From Nitrospinales bacterium (GTDB lineage Bacteria; Nitrospinota_A; UBA7883; JACRGQ01), in assembly GCA_023248615.1 (NCBI GenBank), contig JAHFEI010000001.1:1-25119 (forward strand): 25,119 nt of DNA, given 5' to 3'. A model generated the notes under the pieces. The model had not been told where the DNA came from. It searched no databases and was given only the letters and a program-made list of their open reading frames with translations. Every line of letters begins with the position of its first letter. Positions within the stretch are counted from its first letter, which is position 1. Both the position numbers and the translations under genes were made by a program. This document shows positions 6,718-14,604 of this stretch, piece after piece.

Positions 6718-6795
6718 GCGTAAACTATATGTAATGGGGGGCTTTAAGGCAAGCTATAAGGAAAATGGATGCGCTAGTAAAATCGGATGCCCCGG
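6572..6795. repeat. Long direct repeat of the MNT/HEPN cassette, copy 2
   Basis: This is the partner of 5747-5970, 224 bases with two mismatches. It ends 37 bases before the stop codon of the neighbouring antiporter gene, which marks the upstream limit of the duplicated unit. Confidence 0.97.
6718..6752 (-). promoter_or_regulatory. Promoter of MNT/HEPN cassette B, probably leaderless
   Basis: The minus strand has TTGCCT (6747-6752), 17 bases, TATAGT (6724-6729) and then TTACGC before the ATG. It differs from the cassette A promoter by one base next to the start codon. It gives cassette B its own transcription start after the antiporter operon. Confidence 0.6.
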
Positions 6796-6832
6796 TTTTT
6801 TCAACCTCTGTTAGGGCACCGGCCAAAGGCGG

Positions 6833-8176
6833 TTACGCGGTTGGTTTGTGCGTTAGCGGTTTTCTGCGCAGTACTGTAGAGGACTCCTGCTTGCCGGCTT
6901 CTCCGGCGGCCATCAGCGTGCGCTTGAAAATTATCGGCCCCGCTATTTCGCACATGGCAATCTCCGCAATGATAAGTGTAGAAAGCGCTTCCCCCCAGCC
7001 GGGGAACTGCGACCGTATCATCATGGCAAGCCCCAGCGAGACCCCCGCCTGCGATATGAACCCGCCCCAGAGGTATTTGCGCATCCCCTCCGGCTGGCGC
7101 AAAAGTTTTGCCGCCCCCGTGGTGGCGCCCCACATCAGCACAAAACGGACTGCGAAATAAAGTAGCGCCGTAAGCCACATAGCCTTTATCACCCCCAAAT
7201 CCAGCCCCGCCCCAGCAAGCGAAAAGAAAATGATAAATATCGGCATCGCCCCTTTTTCTATGGAGTGGATGAACTTCTGCCCGTCCGGCGAAAAATTGCA
7301 CACGGCAAAACCGACCATGATGCATATCAGCAACATGTTCAGGTGCCAGTGCGATGCGATAACGGCGGCGATAACGGTAAGCCCCAGCGTGAACAAGACC
7401 ATCTCTCCGGCAATCGCCTTTAAATAGGCCAGCACCACCGCGCCCAAAAGTGCGCCGACAGTAAGCGATACCACGACCCCATAAAACACCGACCGCGCCA
7501 GCTCCGGCAACGAAACGCCGACCGGCCCGCTGATGTCGGCCAATATCCACGACGACACAAAAGCATAAAGGGAAAAGACCGCGACATCGCCAACCACCAC
7601 TACGCCGAACGTGGTTTCCGTCATCTTGCCGGAGGAGCCGGTTTCGCTTACTATCGCCACCGTTGCCGCCGGAGAGGTGCTAACCGCCACCAGCGCCATC
7701 AATATCGCCGCGTACAGCGCCATGCCGCCACCAAACGACAGGTTTAAAGCGGAGTATTTCAGCAACGGGTAAAAAACCGCGAACACACCGGCGAAAACAA
7801 AAACGAGCTGGGCTATGCCGACGGCAAAAACCGTACGCGCCTGCCGGGCAAGGGTTTCCCACCGTATCTCCCCGCCAGCGGAAAGCGCAATGTAGCCAAA
7901 CGCGATGGAATCTACCAGCCGTAGCTGTTCCACATTCTGCGGCTTGAAAACCGCCAGCACACTCGGCCCGAAAATAATGCCGGACAAAAGGTACCCGGTA
8001 AGCATTGGCAGTTTTAGCCGCTCTGTTATCTTCCCGCAAAAGAAGGAGGACAAAAGGATGAAGCCCAGCACTATCGTTACCGCCACGCTACCGGAGTAGC
8101 CGCCATTGCCGAGAAAAAATGCGAGGTTCGCCATGATGAAATAGAGCATGGCGAGGATGAACAGCTTTTTCGCCAT
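6833..8176 (-). CDS. Cation/proton antiporter (Na_H_Exchanger family), second of a pair
   Basis: This is an integral membrane exchanger of the CPA2 (Kef/NapA) type, 447 aa from ATG 8176. It has about 12-13 hydrophobic segments. The segment STSPAATVAIVSETG followed by FGVVVVGDVAVFSLYAF is the transport core, with Asp197 at the ion-binding position. The extended region typical of this fold is seen at LPMLTGYLLSGIIFGPSVL. No C-terminal TrkA-N or RCK domain is present; the protein ends in a short polar tail. The ATG overlaps the TGA of the preceding antiporter gene (TGATG), with GGAAGG as ribosome binding site; a GTG one codon earlier is possible. It is the last gene of the dapB operon. Whether the ion is K+ or Na+ is unknown. 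Confidence 0.9.
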   Translation of the reverse strand: MAKKLFILAMLYFIMANLAFFLGNGGYSGSVAVTIVLGFILLSSFFCGKITERLKLPMLTGYLLSGIIFGPSVLAVFKPQNVEQLRLVDSIAFGYIALSAGGEIRWETLARQARTVFAVGIAQLVFVFAGVFAVFYPLLKYSALNLSFGGGMALYAAILMALVAVSTSPAATVAIVSETGSSGKMTETTFGVVVVGDVAVFSLYAFVSSWILADISGPVGVSLPELARSVFYGVVVSLTVGALLGAVVLAYLKAIAGEMVLFTLGLTVIAAVIASHWHLNMLLICIMVGFAVCNFSPDGQKFIHSIEKGAMPIFIIFFSLAGAGLDLGVIKAMWLTALLYFAVRFVLMWGATTGAAKLLRQPEGMRKYLWGGFISQAGVSLGLAMMIRSQFPGWGEALSTLIIAEIAMCEIAGPIIFKRTLMAAGEAGKQESSTVLRRKPLTHKPTA

Positions 8177-9354
8177 CACCCTTCCTTAAGCGTACGCGAA
8201 ACCAAAAGGGGCGCCGCTATTTCGTTCATCATCATGGAGGTTACTATCACCGAAAAAACCAGCCGGGACGCCGACCCATGGTCTACGGTAAGGAAGGCGA
8301 ACCCGATTATCAGCGCCATCGCGCCTTGCGAAGTAAGCGCCAGCCCACCGTTTGACGGGAAATCGAACCCTGGGTCGTACCTCTTGATAAGCCGGTAAAC
8401 AAAATAATATTTCCCCGCCAGCCGCACCAGCGCCAGCGCAATGGCGACACCCACGGCAAAAAGCGATGGCACGTAGATCATCCCCGCCAGCACCAGCATA
8501 ATCACATAGAACGGGCGCTCCGTATGGAATATAGCCTTGTAGATGCGGTCATCACCCTTAAGCCGGTTCGCCAGGAAAATGCCGCAAACAAGGTTGATGA
8601 AAAGCGGCGATACGTTAAGCGCCGCACCCACGCCGGAACTGAAAAACACAAACCCCGCCATCACGGTCAGTTGCTCCTTTTCGCTCAGCTCCTCGCGGGG
8701 AAGGGCGTGAAACAAAAATCCCAGCAACACGCCCGTTGCCAGCGCCTGCGCCAGAAACGCCAGCGCCACCTTGAAGTGGAGTATGTCGTGCCGCAGGAAT
8801 GTAAAAGCTATCCCCACCGCCAGAGCCGATACCACCGCATCCAGGTTTGTTATCACTTGCAACAGCCGTATCATGCGCTCCCTGAATTTCATCTCCATCC
8901 GCACCAGCGCCAGCACGGTAGGGGAAGAAATGGCGAATGCCGCCGCCGTAACCAAAACCGCGCAGTAGGTAACATCGCCGTTCCACCCTTTTGCCAAGGG
9001 CAACATGGCGTAGGCCGCCAGACCGGTAACAAGTCCGGTAAGCAACGCCTGCAATACCGTTATCTTCAGGTGCCGCACATCCAGCTTTGCGAAATCGCGG
9101 AACCGCATTTGTATCCCCACCAGCAGGCCGACCCAACCAAGCCCAAGGTATATCACCACCTCCATATCCTTAAGCATCTCTTCCGGAAACAGGTCTAGCG
9201 CCATCGGCCCGATAGCAATGCCCAAAAGCATGAACTCCCAGCCGGAAAAAAAGAGGTAGCGTAAAAGGGGAGGGAGCTTATGTTTTGAAAAAATGTAAAT
9301 CGAGCCGAGGTAGCTGATGAGGGCGAGGACCAAAAGGCCGAGGACGGAACTCAA
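8176..9354 (-). CDS. Cation/proton antiporter-like membrane protein, first of a pair
   Basis: This is a second, clearly different Na_H_Exchanger-type protein of 392 aa with about 12 hydrophobic segments. The core reads AFAISSPTVLALVRMEMKF then LLQVITNLDAVVSALAVG, with Asn170 and Asp172 where this superfamily places its ion-binding residues. It has no cytoplasmic regulatory domain. The assigned start is TTG at 9354, 27 bases after the PII-like gene; no better ATG or GTG lies nearby before the first membrane segment. It is translationally coupled to the next antiporter (TGATG). Two unequal antiporters in tandem could form a heterodimer or serve different ions. Confidence 0.85.
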   Translation of the reverse strand: MSSVLGLLVLALISYLGSIYIFSKHKLPPLLRYLFFSGWEFMLLGIAIGPMALDLFPEEMLKDMEVVIYLGLGWVGLLVGIQMRFRDFAKLDVRHLKITVLQALLTGLVTGLAAYAMLPLAKGWNGDVTYCAVLVTAAAFAISSPTVLALVRMEMKFRERMIRLLQVITNLDAVVSALAVGIAFTFLRHDILHFKVALAFLAQALATGVLLGFLFHALPREELSEKEQLTVMAGFVFFSSGVGAALNVSPLFINLVCGIFLANRLKGDDRIYKAIFHTERPFYVIMLVLAGMIYVPSLFAVGVAIALALVRLAGKYYFVYRLIKRYDPGFDFPSNGGLALTSQGAMALIIGFAFLTVDHGSASRLVFSVIVTSMMMNEIAAPLLVSRTLKEG

Positions 9355-9381
9355 ACCCCGGCTCCGCTACGGGGATGCGTA

Positions 9382-9714
9382 TCAGGAACGCAGGCCCACA
9401 GCCCTGCTGACAGGTACGGTGAAAAGTATGCCAGTGGCCGGTTCGTCGAAAGAGCCGTATATCTTCTGGATTGTGTCAATCGCATTTTTAAGCACCTCCG
9501 GTTCGTTGACCACGGAGAAGATTGTGAAGTTCGATTCCCGCGTCCCGGTGAAAAGGTTTTTGAACCCGGAAAATATCGGGATGTCCTGCGAAATTATTTT
9601 CCCCATCCCCTGGCTCTCTACGACCGTGGAGCCGCTTACGCCTGCTTCCAGCAACCCCGCCAAAACATCGTCCAGCAACTCCGGTTTGTTTATTACACAA
9701 ACCAGAAGCTCCAT
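9382..9714 (-). CDS. PII-like (GlnB-fold) regulatory protein
   Basis: This is a 110-aa cytoplasmic protein with the ferredoxin-like PII pattern: MELLVCVINKPELLDDVLAG forms strand 1 and helix 1, GVSGSTVVESQGMG is the second strand, and TGILFTVPVSRAVGL is the final strand. It lacks the GlnB T-loop with the uridylylated Tyr (RGF-Y-G), so it is not GlnB or GlnK. It looks like the divergent PII-like proteins that sit beside transporters and sense nucleotides. The ATG at 9714 overlaps the TGA of the PTS IIA gene (TGATG). Its place between a PTS IIA gene and two antiporters suggests that it controls antiporter activity. The ligand is unknown. Confidence 0.75.
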   Translation of the reverse strand: MELLVCVINKPELLDDVLAGLLEAGVSGSTVVESQGMGKIISQDIPIFSGFKNLFTGTRESNFTIFSVVNEPEVLKNAIDTIQKIYGSFDEPATGILFTVPVSRAVGLRS

Positions 9715-10175
9715 CAGTTGTCCACCATCCTGATGGCATCCAGCACCTCCTGCGGAGTGGTGATCGACTGAAGTTTTTGCATCAGTTCCTTGTTGCGGCA
9801 AAACCGCACAATCCGCGCCAGTATCTGGATATGCAGGCGCGGCACCGCCTGCGAGCCGATAATCATAAAAACCACTTTCACCGGCTGACTGTCCACCGAG
9901 GCAAAATCCACGCCTTGCGGCAACACGCCGATGACTATTACCGTTTCGTTAAAACCCTCCAGCGATGCGTGCGGGATGGCCACAAATTCGCCCACCCCGG
10001 TAGTGCTGAGCTTTTCGCGGTCCTCCAGCTTGTTCACCAGTGTTTCCGCCCCGGTCTTGTCCAACAGCCCCGCGTTCACCAGCGATAACGAAAGCTCCTC
10101 AAACACCTTCCGCTTGGTATCGGCCTTCATGTTTAGCACAATGCAATCGGGCCGAATATATTCAGCAATACTCAT
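9714..10175 (-). CDS. PTS EIIA domain protein (PtsN/fructose IIA type)
   Basis: This is a 153-aa single-domain EIIA protein of the mannitol/fructose/PtsN family. The phosphorylated His lies in VAIPHAS, preceded by STTGVGEF, and RLHIQILARIVRFCRNKEL is the typical helix after it. Start ATG 10175 is chosen because GGAGAGGAG lies 7 bases upstream; an in-frame start 7 codons earlier lacks this. No sugar-transport EIIB or EIIC is nearby, so a regulatory role is likely. In E. coli, PtsN (EIIANtr) controls potassium transport through TrkA and KdpD, and the setting here beside two antiporters fits that idea. The gene is 4 bases from the small membrane protein and overlaps the PII-like gene. Confidence 0.87.
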   Translation of the reverse strand: MSIAEYIRPDCIVLNMKADTKRKVFEELSLSLVNAGLLDKTGAETLVNKLEDREKLSTTGVGEFVAIPHASLEGFNETVIVIGVLPQGVDFASVDSQPVKVVFMIIGSQAVPRLHIQILARIVRFCRNKELMQKLQSITTPQEVLDAIRMVDN

Positions 10176-10179
10176 CTTG

Positions 10180-10296
10180 TTACTCCTCTCCACCATCTTG
10201 GCCGGAGGTGTCTTTCTGGCGCATTATGAGATACGCGTTCACCACCAACCAGATTACCAGCAGGCCAAGTATTGCCATCAATACAAGGCGTACCAT
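10180..10296 (-). CDS. Small single-pass membrane protein (38 aa)
   Basis: This is a short open frame between dapB and the PTS IIA gene. The ATG at 10296 lies 6 bases after the dapB stop and its TAA ends 4 bases before the IIA start codon, so it fits the operon exactly. The product is MVRLVLMAILGL, then a further hydrophobic stretch to about residue 24, then a polar, acidic tail ending GQDGGEE. This predicts one transmembrane helix with a charged C-terminus. A modest AGG lies 8 bases upstream of the ATG. The IIA ribosome binding site is inside its last codons (GGAGAGGAG). I do not recognise a family. The setting suggests an accessory subunit of the antiporters or a membrane anchor for the IIA/PII-like proteins. 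Confidence 0.65.
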   Translation of the reverse strand: MVRLVLMAILGLLVIWLVVNAYLIMRQKDTSGQDGGEE

Positions 10297-10302
10297 TTTT
10301 AC

Positions 10303-11106
10303 CTATAACCCCAGCACATCCTGCATGTCGTACAGGCCGTTCTTTTGTTTTCCCAGCCACGCCGCGGCCATCACCGCGCCAGCCGCAAAGTTTTTCCTGC
10401 TGGCGGCCTTGTGGGTTATTTCTATGCGCTCCCCCTGGCCGCCGAATATCACCGTATGCTCTCCCACCACGTCGCCCAAACGAAGGCTCATCACCGCTAT
10501 CTCTTCCGGCTTGCGTTCGCCCACAATGCCATGCCTGCCGTAAACGCCGACCTTCGAGAGGTCGCGCCCGGTCTCGGCGGCGCATATCTCCGCAAGGCGC
10601 ATGGCGGTGCCGGATGGCGCGTCTTTTTTGAGCTTGTGGTGTATTTCCACTATCTCTATTTCGTACCCGGCAAGGCTACGCGCCGCCTGTGCCAACAGCT
10701 TGAACATCACGTTTACGCCAACGCTCATGTTAGGCGATCGCACACAGCGCACCTTATCGCGGTAGGACTCGATTTGCTTCACCTGCTCAGGCGAGAACCC
10801 GGTGGTGCCTATCACTATCCCTTTTCCTGCGGAGGCAATGGCCTGAAGGTGCGCCATCGTCGCTTCCGGCATGGTGAAATCTATAACGATGTCGATATCT
10901 TTTATTATCTCGTCCAGAGTGGCGGATATTTTCGGCCCGGTGCCTTTGGCAAGGATGCCAAGCATAGGAAGGATGGGCGAGCCTATCAAAGGGTGTGATT
11001 TATGCTCAGTCCCCCCGGCAAGCTCCATCTCCGTGTGCTCCAGCACCAGCCTGCATATTTCCTGCCCCATGCGCCCGGCACAACCGGTAACAGCAACTTT
11101 CAGCAT
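10303..11106 (-). CDS. dapB: 4-hydroxy-tetrahydrodipicolinate reductase
   Basis: DapB makes tetrahydrodipicolinate with NAD(P)H in the lysine and diaminopimelate pathway, which feeds peptidoglycan synthesis. The protein is 267 aa, the family norm. It shows the N-terminal nucleotide-binding motif VAVTGCAGRMGQ, then VIDFTMPEAT, GTTGFSPEQ and SPNMSVGVN, and the catalytic signature EIHHKLKKDAPSGTA with its His pair and Lys. The ATG at 11106 has a strong GGGGAGAGGA ribosome binding site. It heads a six-gene minus-strand operon whose other members concern membrane transport; dapA and dapL are not nearby. Confidence 0.98.
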   Translation of the reverse strand: MLKVAVTGCAGRMGQEICRLVLEHTEMELAGGTEHKSHPLIGSPILPMLGILAKGTGPKISATLDEIIKDIDIVIDFTMPEATMAHLQAIASAGKGIVIGTTGFSPEQVKQIESYRDKVRCVRSPNMSVGVNVMFKLLAQAARSLAGYEIEIVEIHHKLKKDAPSGTAMRLAEICAAETGRDLSKVGVYGRHGIVGERKPEEIAVMSLRLGDVVGEHTVIFGGQGERIEITHKAASRKNFAAGAVMAAAWLGKQKNGLYDMQDVLGL

Positions 11107-11142
11107 TCAGTCCTCTCCCCGTTCCGTTATTCGGTAAGCGGC

Positions 11143-11172
11143 TATTTACGCACAGCCAAAATGCATAGTCAA
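11143..11172 (-). promoter_or_regulatory. Possible promoter of the dapB operon
   Basis: On the minus strand TTGACT (11167-11172) is followed after 18 bases by TAAATA (11143-11148), about 37 bases before the dapB ATG. The -35 box is good and the -10 box is weak. No operator was recognised. Confidence 0.35.
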
Positions 11173-11209
11173 TGGTTGAATATACCCGCCCGAAACTGCG
11201 CATCCTGGC

Positions 11210-11669
11210 TCATATCCATAGTTGAAATTCGGGGTATCTTACCCTATCGAAAAAGTCTAGATACTTATCATCTTCCCAAACAAGCTCGGTAAAATTGTCA
11301 TCGTCCTCATTGTAACCTTTGCAAACTACCAAAACTCGCCCGGAAGGATTAAACCTCAAAATCACTTTTGCAAGAAATGGAGAAATTCTAATTGCCATAC
11401 ATTTAGGCCAGCCGGTAATGGCTCTTTCCAATAAGTTAAAGCTATCCCTTGTCTCTCAATTGCCCAAAAGCGCCAACCAGCAACTTTGCTGTCTTCCTTC
11501 TCTCGCTTTTTACATCCATGCACCACGCATGTCCCTTAACCGCGAGGAGCAGCTCAATAAGTTTCTGCAATTCTTTTCTGTAGGTGGGGGCGTTTTGGCA
11601 AAGCTTGCTAATCACTTTTTTTTGTAGCACAAGCTCTTCCTTTGCTTTGTAATACTCGTAATAGGTCAT
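11210..11669 (-). pseudogene. Hypothetical gene split by a one-base frameshift
   Basis: Two short minus-strand frames abut: 11669-11442 (75 aa, MTYYEYYKAKEELVLQKK...) and 11431-11210 (ending DRVRYPEFQLWI). The joined span is one base longer than a multiple of three. Skipping one G in AAGGGAT near 11441 would join ...FGQLRDK to DSFNLLERAITGW... and give a single protein of about 152 aa. The first half is basic and helical; the second half is mixed with an acidic stretch (NEDDDNFTELVWEDDKY). I do not recognise the family. The start has no clear ribosome binding site. It may be a decayed gene or a sequencing indel; two separate small genes are less likely. Confidence 0.45.
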
Positions 11670-11715
11670 GCCCCGATCGTTGATCAGTTATTGAAAAAAA
11701 TCAAGATGCGTGGGA

Positions 11716-11989
11716 TTAAAAGATTAGATTGTTCTCCACGGCAACAATCTCGGAGGTTTTTGTGTGCCATTCGGATAGTTTGTCATAGTCCATAAATTGG
11801 ACCCTCTTTTTTATCGGAGTAAAAGCATTGAGAAAAAGCTTATCTGCGTACTCCGCTTTTCTTGCTTTAAGGTGTTTTTGTTTTCCATTCTACACCGGGT
11901 ACTTTTAAAACTTCTTGATTGAGATAACCAAGCGTGGCAAATCCACCGCTTTGTTCCATTATTTTAACTACAGCTTCATGTTGTGTCAT
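11716..11989 (-). pseudogene. Remnant of a winged-helix (HARE-HTH-like) protein with an internal deletion
   Basis: The minus strand opens with ATG 11989 and reads MTQHEAVVKIMEQSGGFATL then GYLNQEVLKVPGVEWKTKTP before a stop at 11867. In the next frame, from 11871, it reads ARKAEYADKLFLNAFTPIKK then RVQFMDYDKLSEWHTKTSEI and stops at 11716. From memory, these resemble the start and end of one family of roughly 300-residue proteins with an N-terminal HARE-like winged helix, in which WKTKTP is followed by FASIRRIV and the C-terminus reads like F-PIK-RV-F--Y--L. If so, about 200 central residues are gone and the junction is out of frame. The match is from recollection and needs a database check. 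Confidence 0.55.
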
Positions 11990-12038
11990 ATTGTGCGCAA
12001 GTCCGCAAAAATCATATCAACACTAACTCTAATCCCGC

Positions 12039-14420
12039 TTAAACATCCAAATTTCGGACTTCCAGCGCGTGTTTGTAAATGAAGTCGCGCCTTGGCTCCA
12101 CCTCTTCCCCCATCAACAGCGAGAATATGTGATCCGCTTCCACGGCGTCTTCCACCACCACTTGCAGCAGCGTCCTTGTTTCGGGGTTCATGGTGGTATC
12201 CCACAACTGCGAGGGGTTCATTTCTCCCAGGCCTTTATACCGTTGCAGGTAGGTGCCTTCCTTTGCGGAGGCCATGATATTGCCTATAAGTTCCCGGATA
12301 TCGCCGCAGGCATGCGGTTCCTTGCCTTCGTGTTGTACTGTGAAGGGGGGGATGTTCCACGCGACTATCCGCTTTTTCAGTTCAAGCCCTTTCTGGTATT
12401 CGGCTGTCGCCACAAGGTCCCAGTTGATGTGGCTGTAAACGCCTGTGCGGCTGTTAAACCACTCGAAAGCGAACCCGCCGTGCACTTCGTCCTGCACCAC
12501 CTTGTTTTTCGGATTTTTCATTTCCAGGTTAGCCAGCAGGTTTTCCAGGTTTTGCTTTTCTATGAAAAACTCCTTGCCCTGCACCCCGGCGCGATGCATG
12601 CCGCGTAGCAACTCTTCCGGGTATCCCTTGTTCACCAGCCGGTCTGCCGCCTGCAAATAATCGGACATCAGCGTAGCGCATTTCAGGAATTCATCTCCGG
12701 CCAGCTTGGTGCCGTTGCCAAGGATTACGCCGGTTGATTTGGCGCTTTGTTGCAACAGGTAGACGTTAAGCTCTTTTTCGTCCTTGATATATTTTTCGGA
12801 TTTGCCTTTGGACAGCTTGTAAAGCGGCGGTTGCGCGATAAACAGCAAACCGCGCTTGATGACCTCTTCCATATGCCGGTAGAAAAACGTAAGCAACAAA
12901 GTGCGTATGTGCGAGCCGTCCACATCCGCGTCTGTCATAAGTATTATCTTGTGGTACCGCGCCTTGTTTACGTCGAACTCCTCCGCTCCCGCGCCGCCGC
13001 CTATGGCGGTAATCAGCGTGCGTATTTCGTTCGAGTTGAGCATCTTGTCGAAGCGGGCCTTTTCCACGTTCAGGATTTTTCCTTTCAGCGGCAGTATGGC
13101 CTGGAAGCGCCTCTCGCGCCCCTGCTTGGCGGAGCCGCCTGCGGAGTCGCCTTCCACGATATACAGTTCGCACTTTGCCGGATCGCGCTCCTGGCAGTCG
13201 GCCAGTTTTCCGGGTAGCGATGAGAACTCCATTAGCCCCTTGCGCCGCGTAAGGTCGCGCGCGCGTTTTGCCGCTTCGCGGGCGTCCGATGCCAGCACGG
13301 CTTTGTAGACAATCATCTTGCCTATGCTCGGGTTTTCTTCCAGGAACTCGTCCAGCGTTTCTTTCACCAGCGATTCGACTATTCCCTTTATGTCGCTGTT
13401 GCCCAGCTTTCCTTTTGTCTGCCCCTCGAATTGCGGGTTCACCATTTTCACGCTTATAACGGCGGACAACCCTTCGCGCACATCGTCGCCGGTGATGGCC
13501 TGGTCTTTTTTCAGCATCTTGTTGGCGGTGGCATACTGGTTTATGGAGCGCGTAAGCGCCGACCTGTACCCGGCCAGGTGTGTACCGCCCTCTACCGTGC
13601 GTATATTGTTTACGAACGAGAAAACGTCTTCCTTGTAAGTTTCGTTGTACAGCATGGCGAACTCCACGGTGGTAGTTCCCTTTTCGTTTTTCATATATAT
13701 CGGTTCGGGGAAAATCGGCGTCTTCGTCCTGTTGAGGTATTTGATGAACGAGGAAATGCCGCCTTCGTAGAAAAAGTCGTGCTCCTTATCAGTTCGCTCG
13801 TCGGTTATTTTTATCCGGATGCCACTATTGAGGAACGCAAGCTCCCGCAGGCGTTGCGACAGGTAATCGAAATTAAAAATCGTTTCTTCAAAAATTTCCG
13901 GGTCGGCGTTGAACCTTATTTTGGTTCCCCTGCCTTTTGCCTCGCCTATTTTTTTAAGCGGCGAGAGCGATTTGCCGCGTTTGTATTGCTGGGTGTATAC
14001 AAAGCCGTCGCGCCGTATTTCCATATCCAGGTTTTCCGCAAGAGCGTTCACCACGGATACGCCCACGCCATGCAACCCGCCGGAAATTTTGTATCCATCG
14101 CCTTCAAACTTGCCGCCAGCATGTAGGATTGTAAGCACAACCTCCGCAGTGGATATTCCCTTATCCGGATGTATCTCTACAGGTATGCCGCGTCCATCGT
14201 CTTCCACGGATATTGATTCATCCGAATGGATTATAACGTTTATGTTTTTGCAATGTCCGCCCATTGCCTCGTCTATGGCGTTATCCACCACTTCGAAAAC
14301 AAGATGGTGTAATCCCTTTACGGATACATCGCCAATATACATGGCGGGTCTTTTACGTACGGCTTCCAAGCCTTCAAGGATTTTTATCTGGTCGGCGCCG
14401 TAACTGTTTACTTGTTCCAT
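12039..14420 (-). CDS. gyrB: DNA gyrase subunit B
   Basis: GyrB is the ATPase half of gyrase, which introduces negative supercoils together with GyrA. The 793-aa protein has the GHKL ATPase domain (EVVDNAIDEAMGGH near residue 50, DGRGIPVEIH, GLHGVGVSVVNAL), the transducer domain, a TOPRIM domain with EGDSAGG near residue 423 and the metal site TDADVDGSHIRTLLLTFFYR near 495, and the C-terminal GyrB domain with QRYKGLGEMNPSQLWDTTM and a tail ending RRDFIYKHALEVRNLDV. ParE is less likely given the strong GyrB tail and dnaA neighbour. The ATG has no Shine-Dalgarno sequence; it follows an AT repeat (TATATATATG) that could be a -10 element of a near-leaderless message. It lies 179 bases after dnaA. 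Confidence 0.97.
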   Translation of the reverse strand: MEQVNSYGADQIKILEGLEAVRKRPAMYIGDVSVKGLHHLVFEVVDNAIDEAMGGHCKNINVIIHSDESISVEDDGRGIPVEIHPDKGISTAEVVLTILHAGGKFEGDGYKISGGLHGVGVSVVNALAENLDMEIRRDGFVYTQQYKRGKSLSPLKKIGEAKGRGTKIRFNADPEIFEETIFNFDYLSQRLRELAFLNSGIRIKITDERTDKEHDFFYEGGISSFIKYLNRTKTPIFPEPIYMKNEKGTTTVEFAMLYNETYKEDVFSFVNNIRTVEGGTHLAGYRSALTRSINQYATANKMLKKDQAITGDDVREGLSAVISVKMVNPQFEGQTKGKLGNSDIKGIVESLVKETLDEFLEENPSIGKMIVYKAVLASDAREAAKRARDLTRRKGLMEFSSLPGKLADCQERDPAKCELYIVEGDSAGGSAKQGRERRFQAILPLKGKILNVEKARFDKMLNSNEIRTLITAIGGGAGAEEFDVNKARYHKIILMTDADVDGSHIRTLLLTFFYRHMEEVIKRGLLFIAQPPLYKLSKGKSEKYIKDEKELNVYLLQQSAKSTGVILGNGTKLAGDEFLKCATLMSDYLQAADRLVNKGYPEELLRGMHRAGVQGKEFFIEKQNLENLLANLEMKNPKNKVVQDEVHGGFAFEWFNSRTGVYSHINWDLVATAEYQKGLELKKRIVAWNIPPFTVQHEGKEPHACGDIRELIGNIMASAKEGTYLQRYKGLGEMNPSQLWDTTMNPETRTLLQVVVEDAVEADHIFSLLMGEEVEPRRDFIYKHALEVRNLDV

Positions 14421-14461
14421 ATATATATAAAATTAGTTGCAGTTGTAGGGGGTGTTGATGT

Positions 14462-14604
14462 TGTTGATAACGGCAATAGAGCCTGAATTATCAGTTGGTA
14501 ACACTATGGATAAACTGTCGCCAACATTTGAATTGTATCCACACTTATTTTTTGCGGAACCGTATCCACAATTTATCCACAGGCGGAAAATCATCTTATT
14601 CACA
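14462..14604. promoter_or_regulatory. Cluster of DnaA boxes between dnaA and gyrB (candidate oriC)
   Basis: Compared with the consensus TTATNCACA, the plus strand has GTATCCACA (14535-14543), GTATCCACA (14562-14570), TTATCCACA (14573-14581, perfect) and TTATTCACA (14596-14604, perfect, overlapping the dnaA stop). The minus strand has TTATCCATA (14505-14513) and TTATCAACA (14462-14470), each one base off. Four boxes in the same direction within 70 bases is far from chance. A T-rich run (CTTATTTTTTG) lies among them. The cluster could be the replication origin or a DnaA-controlled switch for gyrB. Genes diverge from near this point on both sides, which favours an origin. Confidence 0.65.

Noticed and set aside
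6765..7160. Plus-strand frame beginning MDALVKSDAP, considered as a gene divergent from MNT.
   Set aside because: After the repeat it runs antisense through the antiporter gene, and the matching frame in cassette A stops after 18 codons.
11726..11750. Inverted repeat AGATTGTT / AACAATCT, considered as a terminator.
   Set aside because: The stem is AT-rich, the T run is short and starts several bases later, and on the minus strand it lies inside the relic coding frame.
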